Shown here piece after piece: positions 1 to 5,241 of a stretch of DNA of 5,241 bases (the first letter of the stretch is position 1; each line of letters opens with the position of its first letter). The stretch spans positions 1 through 5,241 of the forward strand of contig CALCYA010000041.1 in NCBI GenBank assembly GCA_937906165.1, given 5' to 3'. Under the pieces are notes generated by a model. That model did no database searches. It was not told the origin of the DNA and was given only the letters and a program-made list of their open reading frames with translations. The DNA comes from an uncultured Bacteroidales bacterium. Lineage in GTDB: Bacteria; Bacteroidota; Bacteroidia; Bacteroidales; Bacteroidaceae. The translations under genes and the position numbers were made by a program.

Positions 1-27
1 AATTTAAACTGAAAAACAAAACACAAT

Positions 28-1221
28 ATGAAAAAGAGATTACTGACATTATTATATGCATTTGCCACCGTGTATGGCTTTGCGCAGGGGATTGTCCAAT
101 CCAAAGCAGACCATTATAATATAATTGGAGAATTGAAGAATGTGCCAGACAGTACCGTTATCGAGTTATCCCGTGTAGTGGATAATCTGATATGGACAAT
201 CACAACAGACACTATTATTGATGGCAGATTCCATTTCAGGATTAAGCCCGATAGTCTCTCAAAGGAAGAGCTTTCCCTTGGTTGCTATCATAGCACGGAG
301 TTCCCAATGATAAGCCTCAGGCTTTGGGCTTCGCCCGGCGACAGTATAACGGTTACAGGTGACAATACCCTGATTTATACTTGGAGAGTAGAAGGCAACG
401 CACCCGAGAATGCCTCTTGGCAAACATTCCTTGATGATTCACGCGAGTTGTATAATGCTATTCAAAGAGGCCAATTGTATCAATATGAGGTTTGGGAAAA
501 ATCCATGCAGCTTCCGCCGGAAAAGCAACAGCCATATTGTCAAGAAAAATTTGACAGCATAAGAAATGCGGAATATGCAATGTGCATTCAAATTCAAGCC
601 AATGAAATCCGTAGAATGAAAGAAACGGAAGTGGATGCCGTTTGGTTGGACAGGCTATTTTTGTTAGCCGGAAGTTCCAAGTATGAGAAAGACTATCCTT
701 ACACAGAAGAGGTTATTGCCTTATACAATAGTTTGACCGAAGAACAGAAACAGGAGCAATTGGCACAAGACGCATATGCAATGCTCTTTCCGCCACAACA
801 CGTTGAAATTGGCAAGGAGATGGCCGATGCAGAGTTCTTCGACCTTGAGGGGAAGAAGCATCATCTTGCCGAGCTGAAAGGGAAATACATATTGATTGAC
901 TTCTGGTCAAGTGGCTGCGGTCCTTGCATTATGGCTATACCCGAAATGGAGGAACTTGCCACCACCTACAAGGAGAAACTGAACATTGTAAGCATCTGCA
1001 TCGACAACAAGGATCCTTGGAAGATAGCATCGGAGAAACACCGTATGAGCTGGAATAATTGGAATGACCTTAAAGGACAAAGCGGAATTTATGCCCAATA
1101 CGACCAAGGCGCTATCCCTAACTACACGCTTATCTCGCCCGATGGCATTGTCCTTGAACAATGGACAGGTTACGGCGAAGGCAGCTTAAAGCAGAAGGTT
1201 GATGAATATATTAAGGAATAA
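28..1221 (+). CDS. Periplasmic TlpA/ResA-like thioredoxin-fold protein with DUF4369-type N-terminus
   Basis: A 397-residue exported protein, probably a thiol-disulfide oxidoreductase of the bacterial envelope. Residues 1-19 form a Sec signal peptide (KKR, then a hydrophobic run ending GFA before Gln20). It has no lipobox cysteine, so a soluble periplasmic protein is expected. Residues about 30-125 look like a DUF4369 beta-rich domain (IIGELKNVPDSTVIELSR, DGRFHF, SPGDSITVTGD). Residues about 126-255 are mostly helical and charged. Residues about 262-397 are a TlpA-like thioredoxin domain: GKYILIDFW, then the redox motif C297-G-P-C300, then the cis-proline loop AIPNY with Pro364. The residue before the first cysteine is Gly296 where thioredoxins usually have Trp, which may shift redox potential or specificity. 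The start is the first ATG, 27 bases into the window, behind an A-rich leader with no Shine-Dalgarno, as is normal in Bacteroidetes. Its stop lies 20 bp before the next gene, a related protein, so the two are probably co-transcribed. The substrate is unknown. The fold call is firm; the cellular role is inferred. Confidence 0.9.
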   Translation: MKKRLLTLLYAFATVYGFAQGIVQSKADHYNIIGELKNVPDSTVIELSRVVDNLIWTITTDTIIDGRFHFRIKPDSLSKEELSLGCYHSTEFPMISLRLWASPGDSITVTGDNTLIYTWRVEGNAPENASWQTFLDDSRELYNAIQRGQLYQYEVWEKSMQLPPEKQQPYCQEKFDSIRNAEYAMCIQIQANEIRRMKETEVDAVWLDRLFLLAGSSKYEKDYPYTEEVIALYNSLTEEQKQEQLAQDAYAMLFPPQHVEIGKEMADAEFFDLEGKKHHLAELKGKYILIDFWSSGCGPCIMAIPEMEELATTYKEKLNIVSICIDNKDPWKIASEKHRMSWNNWNDLKGQSGIYAQYDQGAIPNYTLISPDGIVLEQWTGYGEGSLKQKVDEYIKE

Positions 1222-1241
1222 ACAAAAAATGATAAAATACG

Positions 1242-2972
1242 ATGAATAGGATTTTAAAATCACTTTTACTGCCGGCAGTGGCATTGCTTGCATCATGTGC
1301 TTCATTGAAGACAGGAACGGATTCGTTTATAAAGAATGAGTACGCCTTGGATAGTGTACACGTGAAGGGAACGGTAAAGAAATCCCATGACACCGACCGT
1401 GAGGCGTATGTGGGCTATTTAAAGGATATGTGCGGGTATGACAAGATTTTCATTGAGCCTGATGAACAGGGTTATTTTTCATTCACAGTCCCTGTATATA
1501 ATGCTACGCTGCTCGACCTGTATATTGGAGGACGCAAATTCAAGATGCTTGCCAACGGTGGCGATACACTACAGGTGATGTGCGATGGTGCAAGCGTCAC
1601 TTTCGATGGCGACAATGCATCAATAAACAACGAACTTGCCCGTTACGAAACTTTCATCACCGGGTGGGAAGTGGAATCACGCGCTTTACGCCTTCACCCC
1701 ATTCATGACACAATGGAGCCGCAGGAACATCTGCGTCGTTGCAGGGAGTTCTACAACGGTTCAGTGGCTACGCTCGACAGTCTGCTCAATGGAAATACTC
1801 CGTTGAAGCGACAAATATATCCCTTGATGCGCGGTTACATAACATCGCTTGCCCTTTACTATTCTACTCGTTACTGTTGCAACAATACTCCCGAACCGCC
1901 TACAGCGGAGTATTTCGCTTTCATAGATGAGATGTGGAAAGCGAGCCTGCCACCGTACACTTTGTGGATAGACCGTTATGTGGATATTGACCAACACATG
2001 CAAGTTGAGAATCTTTATCCTTATATGCCTTGGACTCCCACTCCTTTATATTTGATTGCCGAGGAGTTGAGGTGCAGGGGGCTCATTGATATTCCGGCCG
2101 AAAGAAGCCACTCCTTCAGGCGTGCCTGGACAGCCCGTGCCGGAGCACTCGCAAAGAAGAGCCACGGTGCTACCGAAGAGCAGGCCGGGACATTCCTCGC
2201 TCCATACCAAGAGGACTTAGCCTTTACCGATTCCATTGTCGAGGTTCACAAACTTGAATCCTTAGTGGAGCAACAGCCCGACAGCGTAATGAATCTTACG
2301 ATGACGCTGAGTTTCCGTCTTAAATGTGAATTTACCGATGCGTATCCAATTCCAAAGAGCGAGAAGGATTTCATCAACGCATCCTACATAATGTATTACT
2401 TGGACAATACATCGGGGATGCAGTGCCCTGATGGGTGGAATGTTGTGAAAGAGAATATTGAGAACCGTTTCTTCATTGAACTGATAGAGAAGCGGATGGA
2501 ACATTACAAGCGTATAGCTGAGGAGAGAATCGCAGTAAACAAACCCGAAGTAGGCGAGATTTCCGAGACCGATTCGTTGTTGAATGCTATTCTTGCTCCG
2601 CATAAAGGCAAGGTAATATACATTGATGTATGGGGCACCTGGTGCGGAGCGTGCAAAGAAGAGATGAAACACGCCCCTGCAATAAAGGAGGCTCTGAAAG
2701 GCAAGGATGTGGTATTTCTCTATTTTGCCTACAGTTCCGATGAAGTATCGTGGAAGAATGTAATCAAGGAGAATAACATAACAGGCGACAATGTATATCA
2801 CTACAACCTGCCAATGGAACAGCAGCTGCTGCTCAATGAATTATGGAATGTGACTGCATATCCCACATATATATTGTATGACAAGGAGGGCCGGCTGGTA
2901 ACCACGGATGCCGAATCGCCATCCTTAAAAGAAGGCTTGCTGCTGCGAATAAACTCTTTGCTGAAGAAATAA
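1242..2972 (+). CDS. TlpA-like thioredoxin-fold lipoprotein
   Basis: A 576-residue probable lipoprotein. Residues 1-18 are a type II signal peptide ending in the lipobox L16-A17-S18 with lipidated Cys19. The next residues (ASLKTG) lack the acidic run that usually sends Bacteroidetes lipoproteins to the cell surface, so a periplasm-facing anchor is more likely. Residues about 36-135 resemble a DUF4369-type beta domain (VHVKGTVKK, GYFSFTVP, NGGDTLQVMCDG). Residues about 136-440 are a long, mainly helical region I cannot assign. Residues about 445-576 are a thioredoxin domain: GKVIYIDVWGTWCGACKEE with redox cysteines C468 and C471, and cis-proline Pro541 in TAYPTYILYD. CGAC differs from the CGPC of the upstream paralogue, and here the preceding residue is the usual Trp467. 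The gene is long for the family because of the middle region. The start follows the previous stop by 20 bp in an A-rich leader. The likely role is disulfide reduction or isomerisation in the envelope; partners are unknown. No frameshift or truncation is visible. Confidence 0.9.
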   Translation: MNRILKSLLLPAVALLASCASLKTGTDSFIKNEYALDSVHVKGTVKKSHDTDREAYVGYLKDMCGYDKIFIEPDEQGYFSFTVPVYNATLLDLYIGGRKFKMLANGGDTLQVMCDGASVTFDGDNASINNELARYETFITGWEVESRALRLHPIHDTMEPQEHLRRCREFYNGSVATLDSLLNGNTPLKRQIYPLMRGYITSLALYYSTRYCCNNTPEPPTAEYFAFIDEMWKASLPPYTLWIDRYVDIDQHMQVENLYPYMPWTPTPLYLIAEELRCRGLIDIPAERSHSFRRAWTARAGALAKKSHGATEEQAGTFLAPYQEDLAFTDSIVEVHKLESLVEQQPDSVMNLTMTLSFRLKCEFTDAYPIPKSEKDFINASYIMYYLDNTSGMQCPDGWNVVKENIENRFFIELIEKRMEHYKRIAEERIAVNKPEVGEISETDSLLNAILAPHKGKVIYIDVWGTWCGACKEEMKHAPAIKEALKGKDVVFLYFAYSSDEVSWKNVIKENNITGDNVYHYNLPMEQQLLLNELWNVTAYPTYILYDKEGRLVTTDAESPSLKEGLLLRINSLLKK

Positions 2973-3086
2973 TGTTCTTTTTCTTATAGTGTCAGTACAA
3001 CAAACTTTCTTCCCGAACGTTTGTATTTCAGTATTGCATAGTAAAAAGAACCTGAGTTCGATATAAACTGAACCAAACCGCGAAAC
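2973..3086. other. Intergenic spacer with a nested inverted repeat
   Basis: This is the first part of the 691-bp gene-free stretch, just after the lipoprotein stop codon. A perfect 9-bp inverted repeat (GTTCTTTTT at 2974-2982, AAAAAGAAC at 3043-3051) encloses a smaller one (ACAAAC at 3000-3005, GTTTGT at 3019-3024). The pair could bring the operon's 3' end into a folded state. There is no T-tract directly after either stem, so I do not call a Rho-independent terminator. No coding region or recognisable promoter is seen. Confidence 0.4.
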
Positions 3087-3191
3087 TGTCATCCCGGCTG
3101 TAGGGGAGGTACCGACGTGTCCGCCCAGAAAACGGCAAGGAATCTCAAAAACAGCAGATGACAGAGATTCTTCGCTTTGCTCAGAATGACA
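3087..3191. repeat. 105-bp dispersed-type intergenic repeat with TGTCAT/ATGACA ends
   Basis: The element begins TGTCATCCCG and ends CAGAATGACA, so its ends are short inverted repeats (TGTCAT at 3087-3092, ATGACA at 3186-3191). Inside, GAATCTC (3140-3146) and GAGATTC (3164-3170) form a stem around a 17-nt loop, extendable by a G-U and an A-T pair. On the minus strand it reads CHSEQSEESL in one frame and VILSKAKNL in another. From memory, these peptide strings recur in spurious small ORFs annotated over intergenic repeats in many bacterial genomes. I therefore treat it as a non-coding repeat of MITE or REP type, not a gene. Its copy number here cannot be judged from one window. Confidence 0.65.
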
Positions 3192-3200
3192 AAACAACGT

Positions 3201-3400
3201 TTTGTTATCGGCAAGTTTTGCAGCAACAGGTCAAACGCAGCATAGCCGCAGGTTATGCCGTTTGGGTTGCGAAAAGCAAAACGAGTCAATGACCTCTTCT
3301 TTTGTTATCGACGAGTTTTGCAGCAACAGGTCAAACGCAGCATAGCCGCAGGTTATGCCGTTTGGGTTGCGAAAAGCAAAACGAGTCAATGACCTCTTCT
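3201..3400 (+). repeat. Tandem structured repeat, units 1 and 2 (100 bp each)
   Basis: Two head-to-tail units (3201-3300 and 3301-3400) match at 98 of 100 positions, differing only at 3211/3311 (G to A) and 3213/3313 (A to G). Each folds end to end into one long hairpin (3204-3293 and 3304-3393). From outside in, the stems in unit 2 are GTTAT/ATGAC, GAC/GTC, GTTTTGC/GCAAAAC, GCAAC/GTTGC, CAAACG/CGTTTG and GCATAGCC/GGTTATGC, capped by triloop GCA. They are separated by internal loops C/A, GA/GA, A/GAAAA, AGGT/G and a CA bulge, giving 34 pairs. Unit 1 has GGC/GTC (one G-U) and AA/GA instead. Each hairpin is followed by pyrimidine-rich CTCTTCTTTT, which is loosely terminator-like. The function is unknown; candidates are a small structured RNA, a UTR element or a palindromic mobile repeat. 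No protein is credible here. Confidence 0.85.
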
Positions 3401-3494
3401 TTTGTTATCGGCGAGTTCATTAGCGGTAGGTCGCACGAGGCATGGGTGAAACTCATGCCGTGCGGGCCGCGAAAGGATGAACGAGCCAATGACT
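3401..3494 (+). repeat. Tandem structured repeat, unit 3 (diverged copy with conserved fold)
   Basis: The third copy is in the same register and orientation as units 1 and 2 and ends at about 3494 without the CTCTTCTTTT tail. It matches unit 2 at 65 of 93 positions without gaps but keeps the identical hairpin (3404-3493). Its stems are GTTAT/ATGAC, GGC/GCC, GTTCATT/GATGAAC, GCGGT/GCCGC, CGCACG/CGTGCG and GCATGGGT/ACTCATGC, with triloop GAA. Of 24 substitutions in stems, 22 make 11 complete compensatory pair changes and two give G-U pairs; none breaks pairing. The loops C/A, GA/GA, the single A and AGGT/G are unchanged. The divergence suggests an older family member beside a recent duplicate pair. 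It ends 170 bp before the enolase start. Confidence 0.85.
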
Positions 3495-3504
3495 TAGCAA
3501 ATAT

Positions 3505-3570
3505 AGAATGACAAGACAATAGAACCTGTCATGCTGGAACGAAGTGAAGCGAGCTCATCGAAAACCTCTT
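3505..3570. repeat. Fragments of a TGTCAT-type intergenic repeat
   Basis: AGAATGACAAGACAA (3505-3519) matches 14 of 15 positions with 3183-3197, the end of the 105-bp element on the other side of the tandem array. Shortly after, TGTCATGCTGGAACGAAG (3527-3544) starts a second element-like stretch running to about 3570 (ACCTCTT). ATGACA (3508-3513) and TGTCAT (3527-3532) face each other as a 6-bp inverted repeat. I read this as the end of one repeat copy and the start of another related one, both incomplete. Membership of the same family as 3087-3191 is inferred from the ends only. Confidence 0.45.
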
Positions 3571-3588
3571 TTGATTTTTTCATTAAGG

Positions 3589-3620
3589 TTCGTTCGAAAT
3601 GAACAAATACGCTATATTAC
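3589..3620 (+). promoter_or_regulatory. Weak candidate Bacteroidetes-type promoter for enolase
   Basis: TTCG (3589-3592), a 20-bp spacer and TATATTAC (3613-3620) loosely fit the Bacteroides consensus TTTG, 19-21 bp, TAnnTTTG. Three of four bases match in the -33 box, and TA plus TT match in the -7 box. Transcription would begin near 3627 and leave a leader of under 40 nt before the enolase ATG. An 8-bp palindrome CAGTACTG (3620-3627) overlaps the expected start and could be an operator or chance. This is the best match I found in the 170 bp upstream, but it is weak. Confidence 0.25.
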
Positions 3621-3663
3621 AGTACTGATTGTTGTATCAAACTTACGTTAAAAGACTATAATT

Positions 3664-4935
3664 ATGAAGATATCAGAGATTAAAGGGAGGGAAATCTTAG
3701 ACTCGCGTGGAAATCCCACAGTTGAGGCCGAAGTTGTACTGGAGAATGGTGTGATAGGGCGTGCTTCTGTACCGTCGGGTGCGTCTACCGGTGAAAATGA
3801 GGCGCTGGAGTTGCGTGATAGAGACGGAAATCGCTATAATGGCAAGGGGGTGTCAAAAGCAGTAGCCAATATCGGCGAACGCATAGCACCGGTGTTGCGC
3901 GGATGTAATGTATATGACCAACGGGGCTTGGACTGCAAGATGATTGAACTTGACGGCACACCAACCAAAAGCACTCTTGGGGCCAATGCCATATTGGGAG
4001 TATCATTGGCTATTGCGCGCGCTGCAGCAAAGGCATGCGGTATGCCCCTGTATCGTTATATCGGTGGTGTCAACACCCATGTGTTGCCTGTTCCCATGAT
4101 GAACCTGCTCAATGGAGGACGCCACTCGGATGCTCCTATTGCATTCCAGGAGTTTATGATACGCCCCATTGGTGCCGGCAGCATACGTCAGGCCGTGCAG
4201 ATGGGTGCCGAGGTCTTCGGTGCACTCAAGAGCGTACTGAAGAAAGACGGTTATAGCACCGGAATTGGCGATGAGGGTGGTTTTGCTCCGGGACTAAAAA
4301 GTGCGGAAGAGGCTTTGGATGTACTGGTTCATGCTATCAAGACAGCCGGCTATACCCCGGGAACAGATATCACATTGGCTCTTGACTGCGCGGCTTCGGA
4401 ATACCATCGCGGCGGAGTGTATGATTATACTATTTTTGAAGGCCCCAAGGGGCATAGGCGTACATCCAGGGAGCAGGTCGACTATCTTGAACATCTTATC
4501 GGAAGATACCCTATAGACTCTATCGAGGACGGTATGGGCGAGAATGATTGGGAGGGATGGACTATGCTTACCCAACGTATCGGTAACCGTTGCCAACTTG
4601 TGGGTGATGACCTTTTTGTAACCAACGTCAAGTACCTTGGCAAAGGCATAGAACGGAATTGTGCCAATAGCGTGTTGGTGAAGGTCAACCAGATTGGAAC
4701 ACTTACCGAGGCTCTCGATACCATTGAACTGGCGCGTCGTAATGGCTACTCTACCATCATCAGCCACCGTTCGGGCGAGACCGAAGATACTACAATTGCA
4801 GATATTGCAGTGGCTGTAAACGCCGGACAGATAAAGACCGGTTCAATGAGCCGCAGCGACCGCACTGCCAAGTATAATCAACTGATACGCATTGAAGAGG
4901 AGTTGCGAGGTACGGCACGCTATGGAGTGCAGTAA
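3664..4935 (+). CDS. eno: Enolase (phosphopyruvate hydratase)
   Basis: Enolase converts 2-phosphoglycerate to phosphoenolpyruvate in cytoplasmic glycolysis and gluconeogenesis, using Mg2+. The 423-residue length is normal for bacterial enolases. Visible signatures: REILDSRGNPTVE at the N-terminus; the mobile loop SGASTGE (S38-E44); H154 and E163 in the segment GGRHSDAPIAFQEFM; GDEGGFAP with acid/base E204; metal ligands D241 (LDCAASE), E288 (SIEDGM) and one of D315/D316 (VGDDLFVTN); catalytic lysine K340 (VKVNQIGT); substrate-binding SHRSGETED (367-375); and GSMSRSDR near the C-terminus. Two positions differ from the Bacteroidales enolases I remember: Arg53 in ELRDRDG, where Gly is common, and Arg153 next to His154, where Ser or Ala is common. 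Neither removes a catalytic group, so activity is expected. The start ATG lies behind an AT-rich leader without Shine-Dalgarno and gives the canonical N-terminus. It is separated from the upstream pair by 691 bp and probably has its own promoter. It is somewhat more GC-rich than the upstream genes by eye. Confidence 0.97.
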   Translation: MKISEIKGREILDSRGNPTVEAEVVLENGVIGRASVPSGASTGENEALELRDRDGNRYNGKGVSKAVANIGERIAPVLRGCNVYDQRGLDCKMIELDGTPTKSTLGANAILGVSLAIARAAAKACGMPLYRYIGGVNTHVLPVPMMNLLNGGRHSDAPIAFQEFMIRPIGAGSIRQAVQMGAEVFGALKSVLKKDGYSTGIGDEGGFAPGLKSAEEALDVLVHAIKTAGYTPGTDITLALDCAASEYHRGGVYDYTIFEGPKGHRRTSREQVDYLEHLIGRYPIDSIEDGMGENDWEGWTMLTQRIGNRCQLVGDDLFVTNVKYLGKGIERNCANSVLVKVNQIGTLTEALDTIELARRNGYSTIISHRSGETEDTTIADIAVAVNAGQIKTGSMSRSDRTAKYNQLIRIEEELRGTARYGVQ

Positions 4936-5195
4936 CTACTTTATTTTTTTCACGGGCGTGTAGAAAATGTAGTGCCGCTGCGATACGATTTCTACGAATG
5001 CACTCGCCGAATTGAGCTGCCCGATAGCCGGGAATGTTGTGAACAAGTGAGTAAAAGCATAAACTGGTTTTGCTTTTTACAACGAGCAAAAGCAACTTCG
5101 ACGAGGTCAAATACGACCGTTAGAGATGTTTGCATATTCAAGATAAACAGAATGGAAGTGTTCCTGTAGTTCTGTCTTTTACCGCGCCTTATACG
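4936..5195. other. Non-coding region downstream of enolase with several potential hairpins
   Basis: No convincing gene is seen. Potential stems include CACG/CGTG (4951-4954/4957-4960), GTAGAAA/TTTCTAC (4960-4966/4989-4995), CCCG/CGGG (5020-5023/5029-5032) and GGTC/GACC (5105-5108/5115-5118). TGCTTTT (5071-5077) can pair with AAAAGCA (5053-5059). The overlapping TTGCTTTT (5070-5077) can pair with AAAAGCAA (5088-5095), so the two stems exclude each other, as in attenuators. The T-run at 4944-4950 precedes the CACG/CGTG stem, so it is not a + strand intrinsic terminator. A minus-strand reading frame crosses the stretch but has no supporting features. It may be the enolase 3' UTR, the leader of a gene beyond the window, or repeat-derived DNA. 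Confidence 0.4.
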
Positions 5196-5241
5196 CTCCA
5201 TAATTTTGCTGCAAAACAAGCAAGATTATGGAGTTTCTTAA
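5196..5241 (+). terminator. 15-bp stem-loop, possible terminator
   Basis: The arms CTCCATAATTTTGCT (5196-5210) and AGCAAGATTATGGAG (5219-5233) pair over 15 bp with one G-U and an 8-nt loop (GCAAAACA). TTTCTTAA follows to the window end. The stem is strong for its length, but the T-tract is short and interrupted, so termination of enolase transcripts 260 bp after the stop codon is only one option. It could also be a leader hairpin of the next gene. The minus-strand side has no T-tract. Confidence 0.4.

Noticed and set aside
2262..2801. A 179-residue minus-strand open frame
   Set aside because: It is antisense to the lipoprotein gene, which has clear domain motifs on the + strand. The antisense product is not recognisable.
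2925..3197. A 90-residue minus-strand frame (MFCHSEQSEESL...)
   Set aside because: It is a translation of the 105-bp repeat running into the 3' end of the lipoprotein gene, and such peptides are typical repeat artefacts.
3293..3310. Intrinsic terminators after each tandem hairpin (CTCTTCTTTT tails)
   Set aside because: The tails are interrupted by C and G, and the stem bases next to them are weak, so I do not call terminators, though partial termination is possible.
3201..3494. CRISPR array
   Set aside because: The whole 100-bp unit is repeated with no unique spacers, and units are too long for CRISPR repeats. No cas gene is present.
3302..3511. A 69-residue + strand reading frame across units 2 and 3
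   Set aside because: It lies wholly within the structured repeats, and the differences between units follow base pairing rather than codons. It has no domain or start context.
4790..5110. A 106-residue minus-strand frame overlapping the eno 3' end
   Set aside because: Nearly half of it is the shadow of enolase codons, and the rest crosses the hairpin-rich non-coding region. No domain or promoter supports it.
5091..5119. Partial resemblance to the tandem unit (AGCAAC followed by AGGTCAAATACG)
   Set aside because: Only short blocks match, with a 7-base insertion between them, and the pairing arms of the unit are missing. Chance is the simpler explanation.

Overview
The window looks like a piece of a Bacteroidales chromosome (Bacteroides, Phocaeicola, Parabacteroides or a close relative). 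Three things suggest this. Translation starts lie in A-rich leaders without Shine-Dalgarno sequences. There is a pair of secreted TlpA-like thioredoxin proteins with DUF4369-type N-terminal regions. The enolase reads KVNQIG and HSDAPIAFQEFM, as Bacteroidales enolases do. The genus is inferred, not proven.

Layout, all genes on the + strand. Positions 28-1221 and 1242-2972 hold two exported thiol-disulfide oxidoreductase-like proteins, 20 bp apart and probably one operon. The first has an ordinary signal peptide and a CGPC active site. The second is a lipoprotein with a CGAC active site. Both probably act on envelope protein thiols, with substrates unknown. Positions 2973-3663 form a 691-bp gene-free stretch packed with repeats. 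Positions 3664-4935 encode a full-length enolase with all catalytic residues, which acts in cytoplasmic glycolysis and is not functionally tied to the upstream pair. Positions 4936-5241 are non-coding as far as I can tell, with several potential hairpins and a 15-bp stem-loop at the window edge.

The most notable content is in the 2973-3663 gap. A 105-bp element with TGTCAT/ATGACA ends is followed by three tandem copies of a 100-bp unit. Each copy folds end to end into one long interrupted hairpin of 34 base pairs. Copies 1 and 2 are 98% identical. Copy 3 differs from copy 2 at 28 of 93 positions, yet no base pair is broken: 11 pairs change on both sides and two become G-U. The internal loops stay nearly constant. 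This is strong covariation evidence, visible in this window alone, for a conserved structure. G-U direction and a GA/GA internal loop indicate that the + strand RNA is the form that folds. It could be a small structured RNA family, a UTR element, or a palindromic mobile repeat; I cannot name it.
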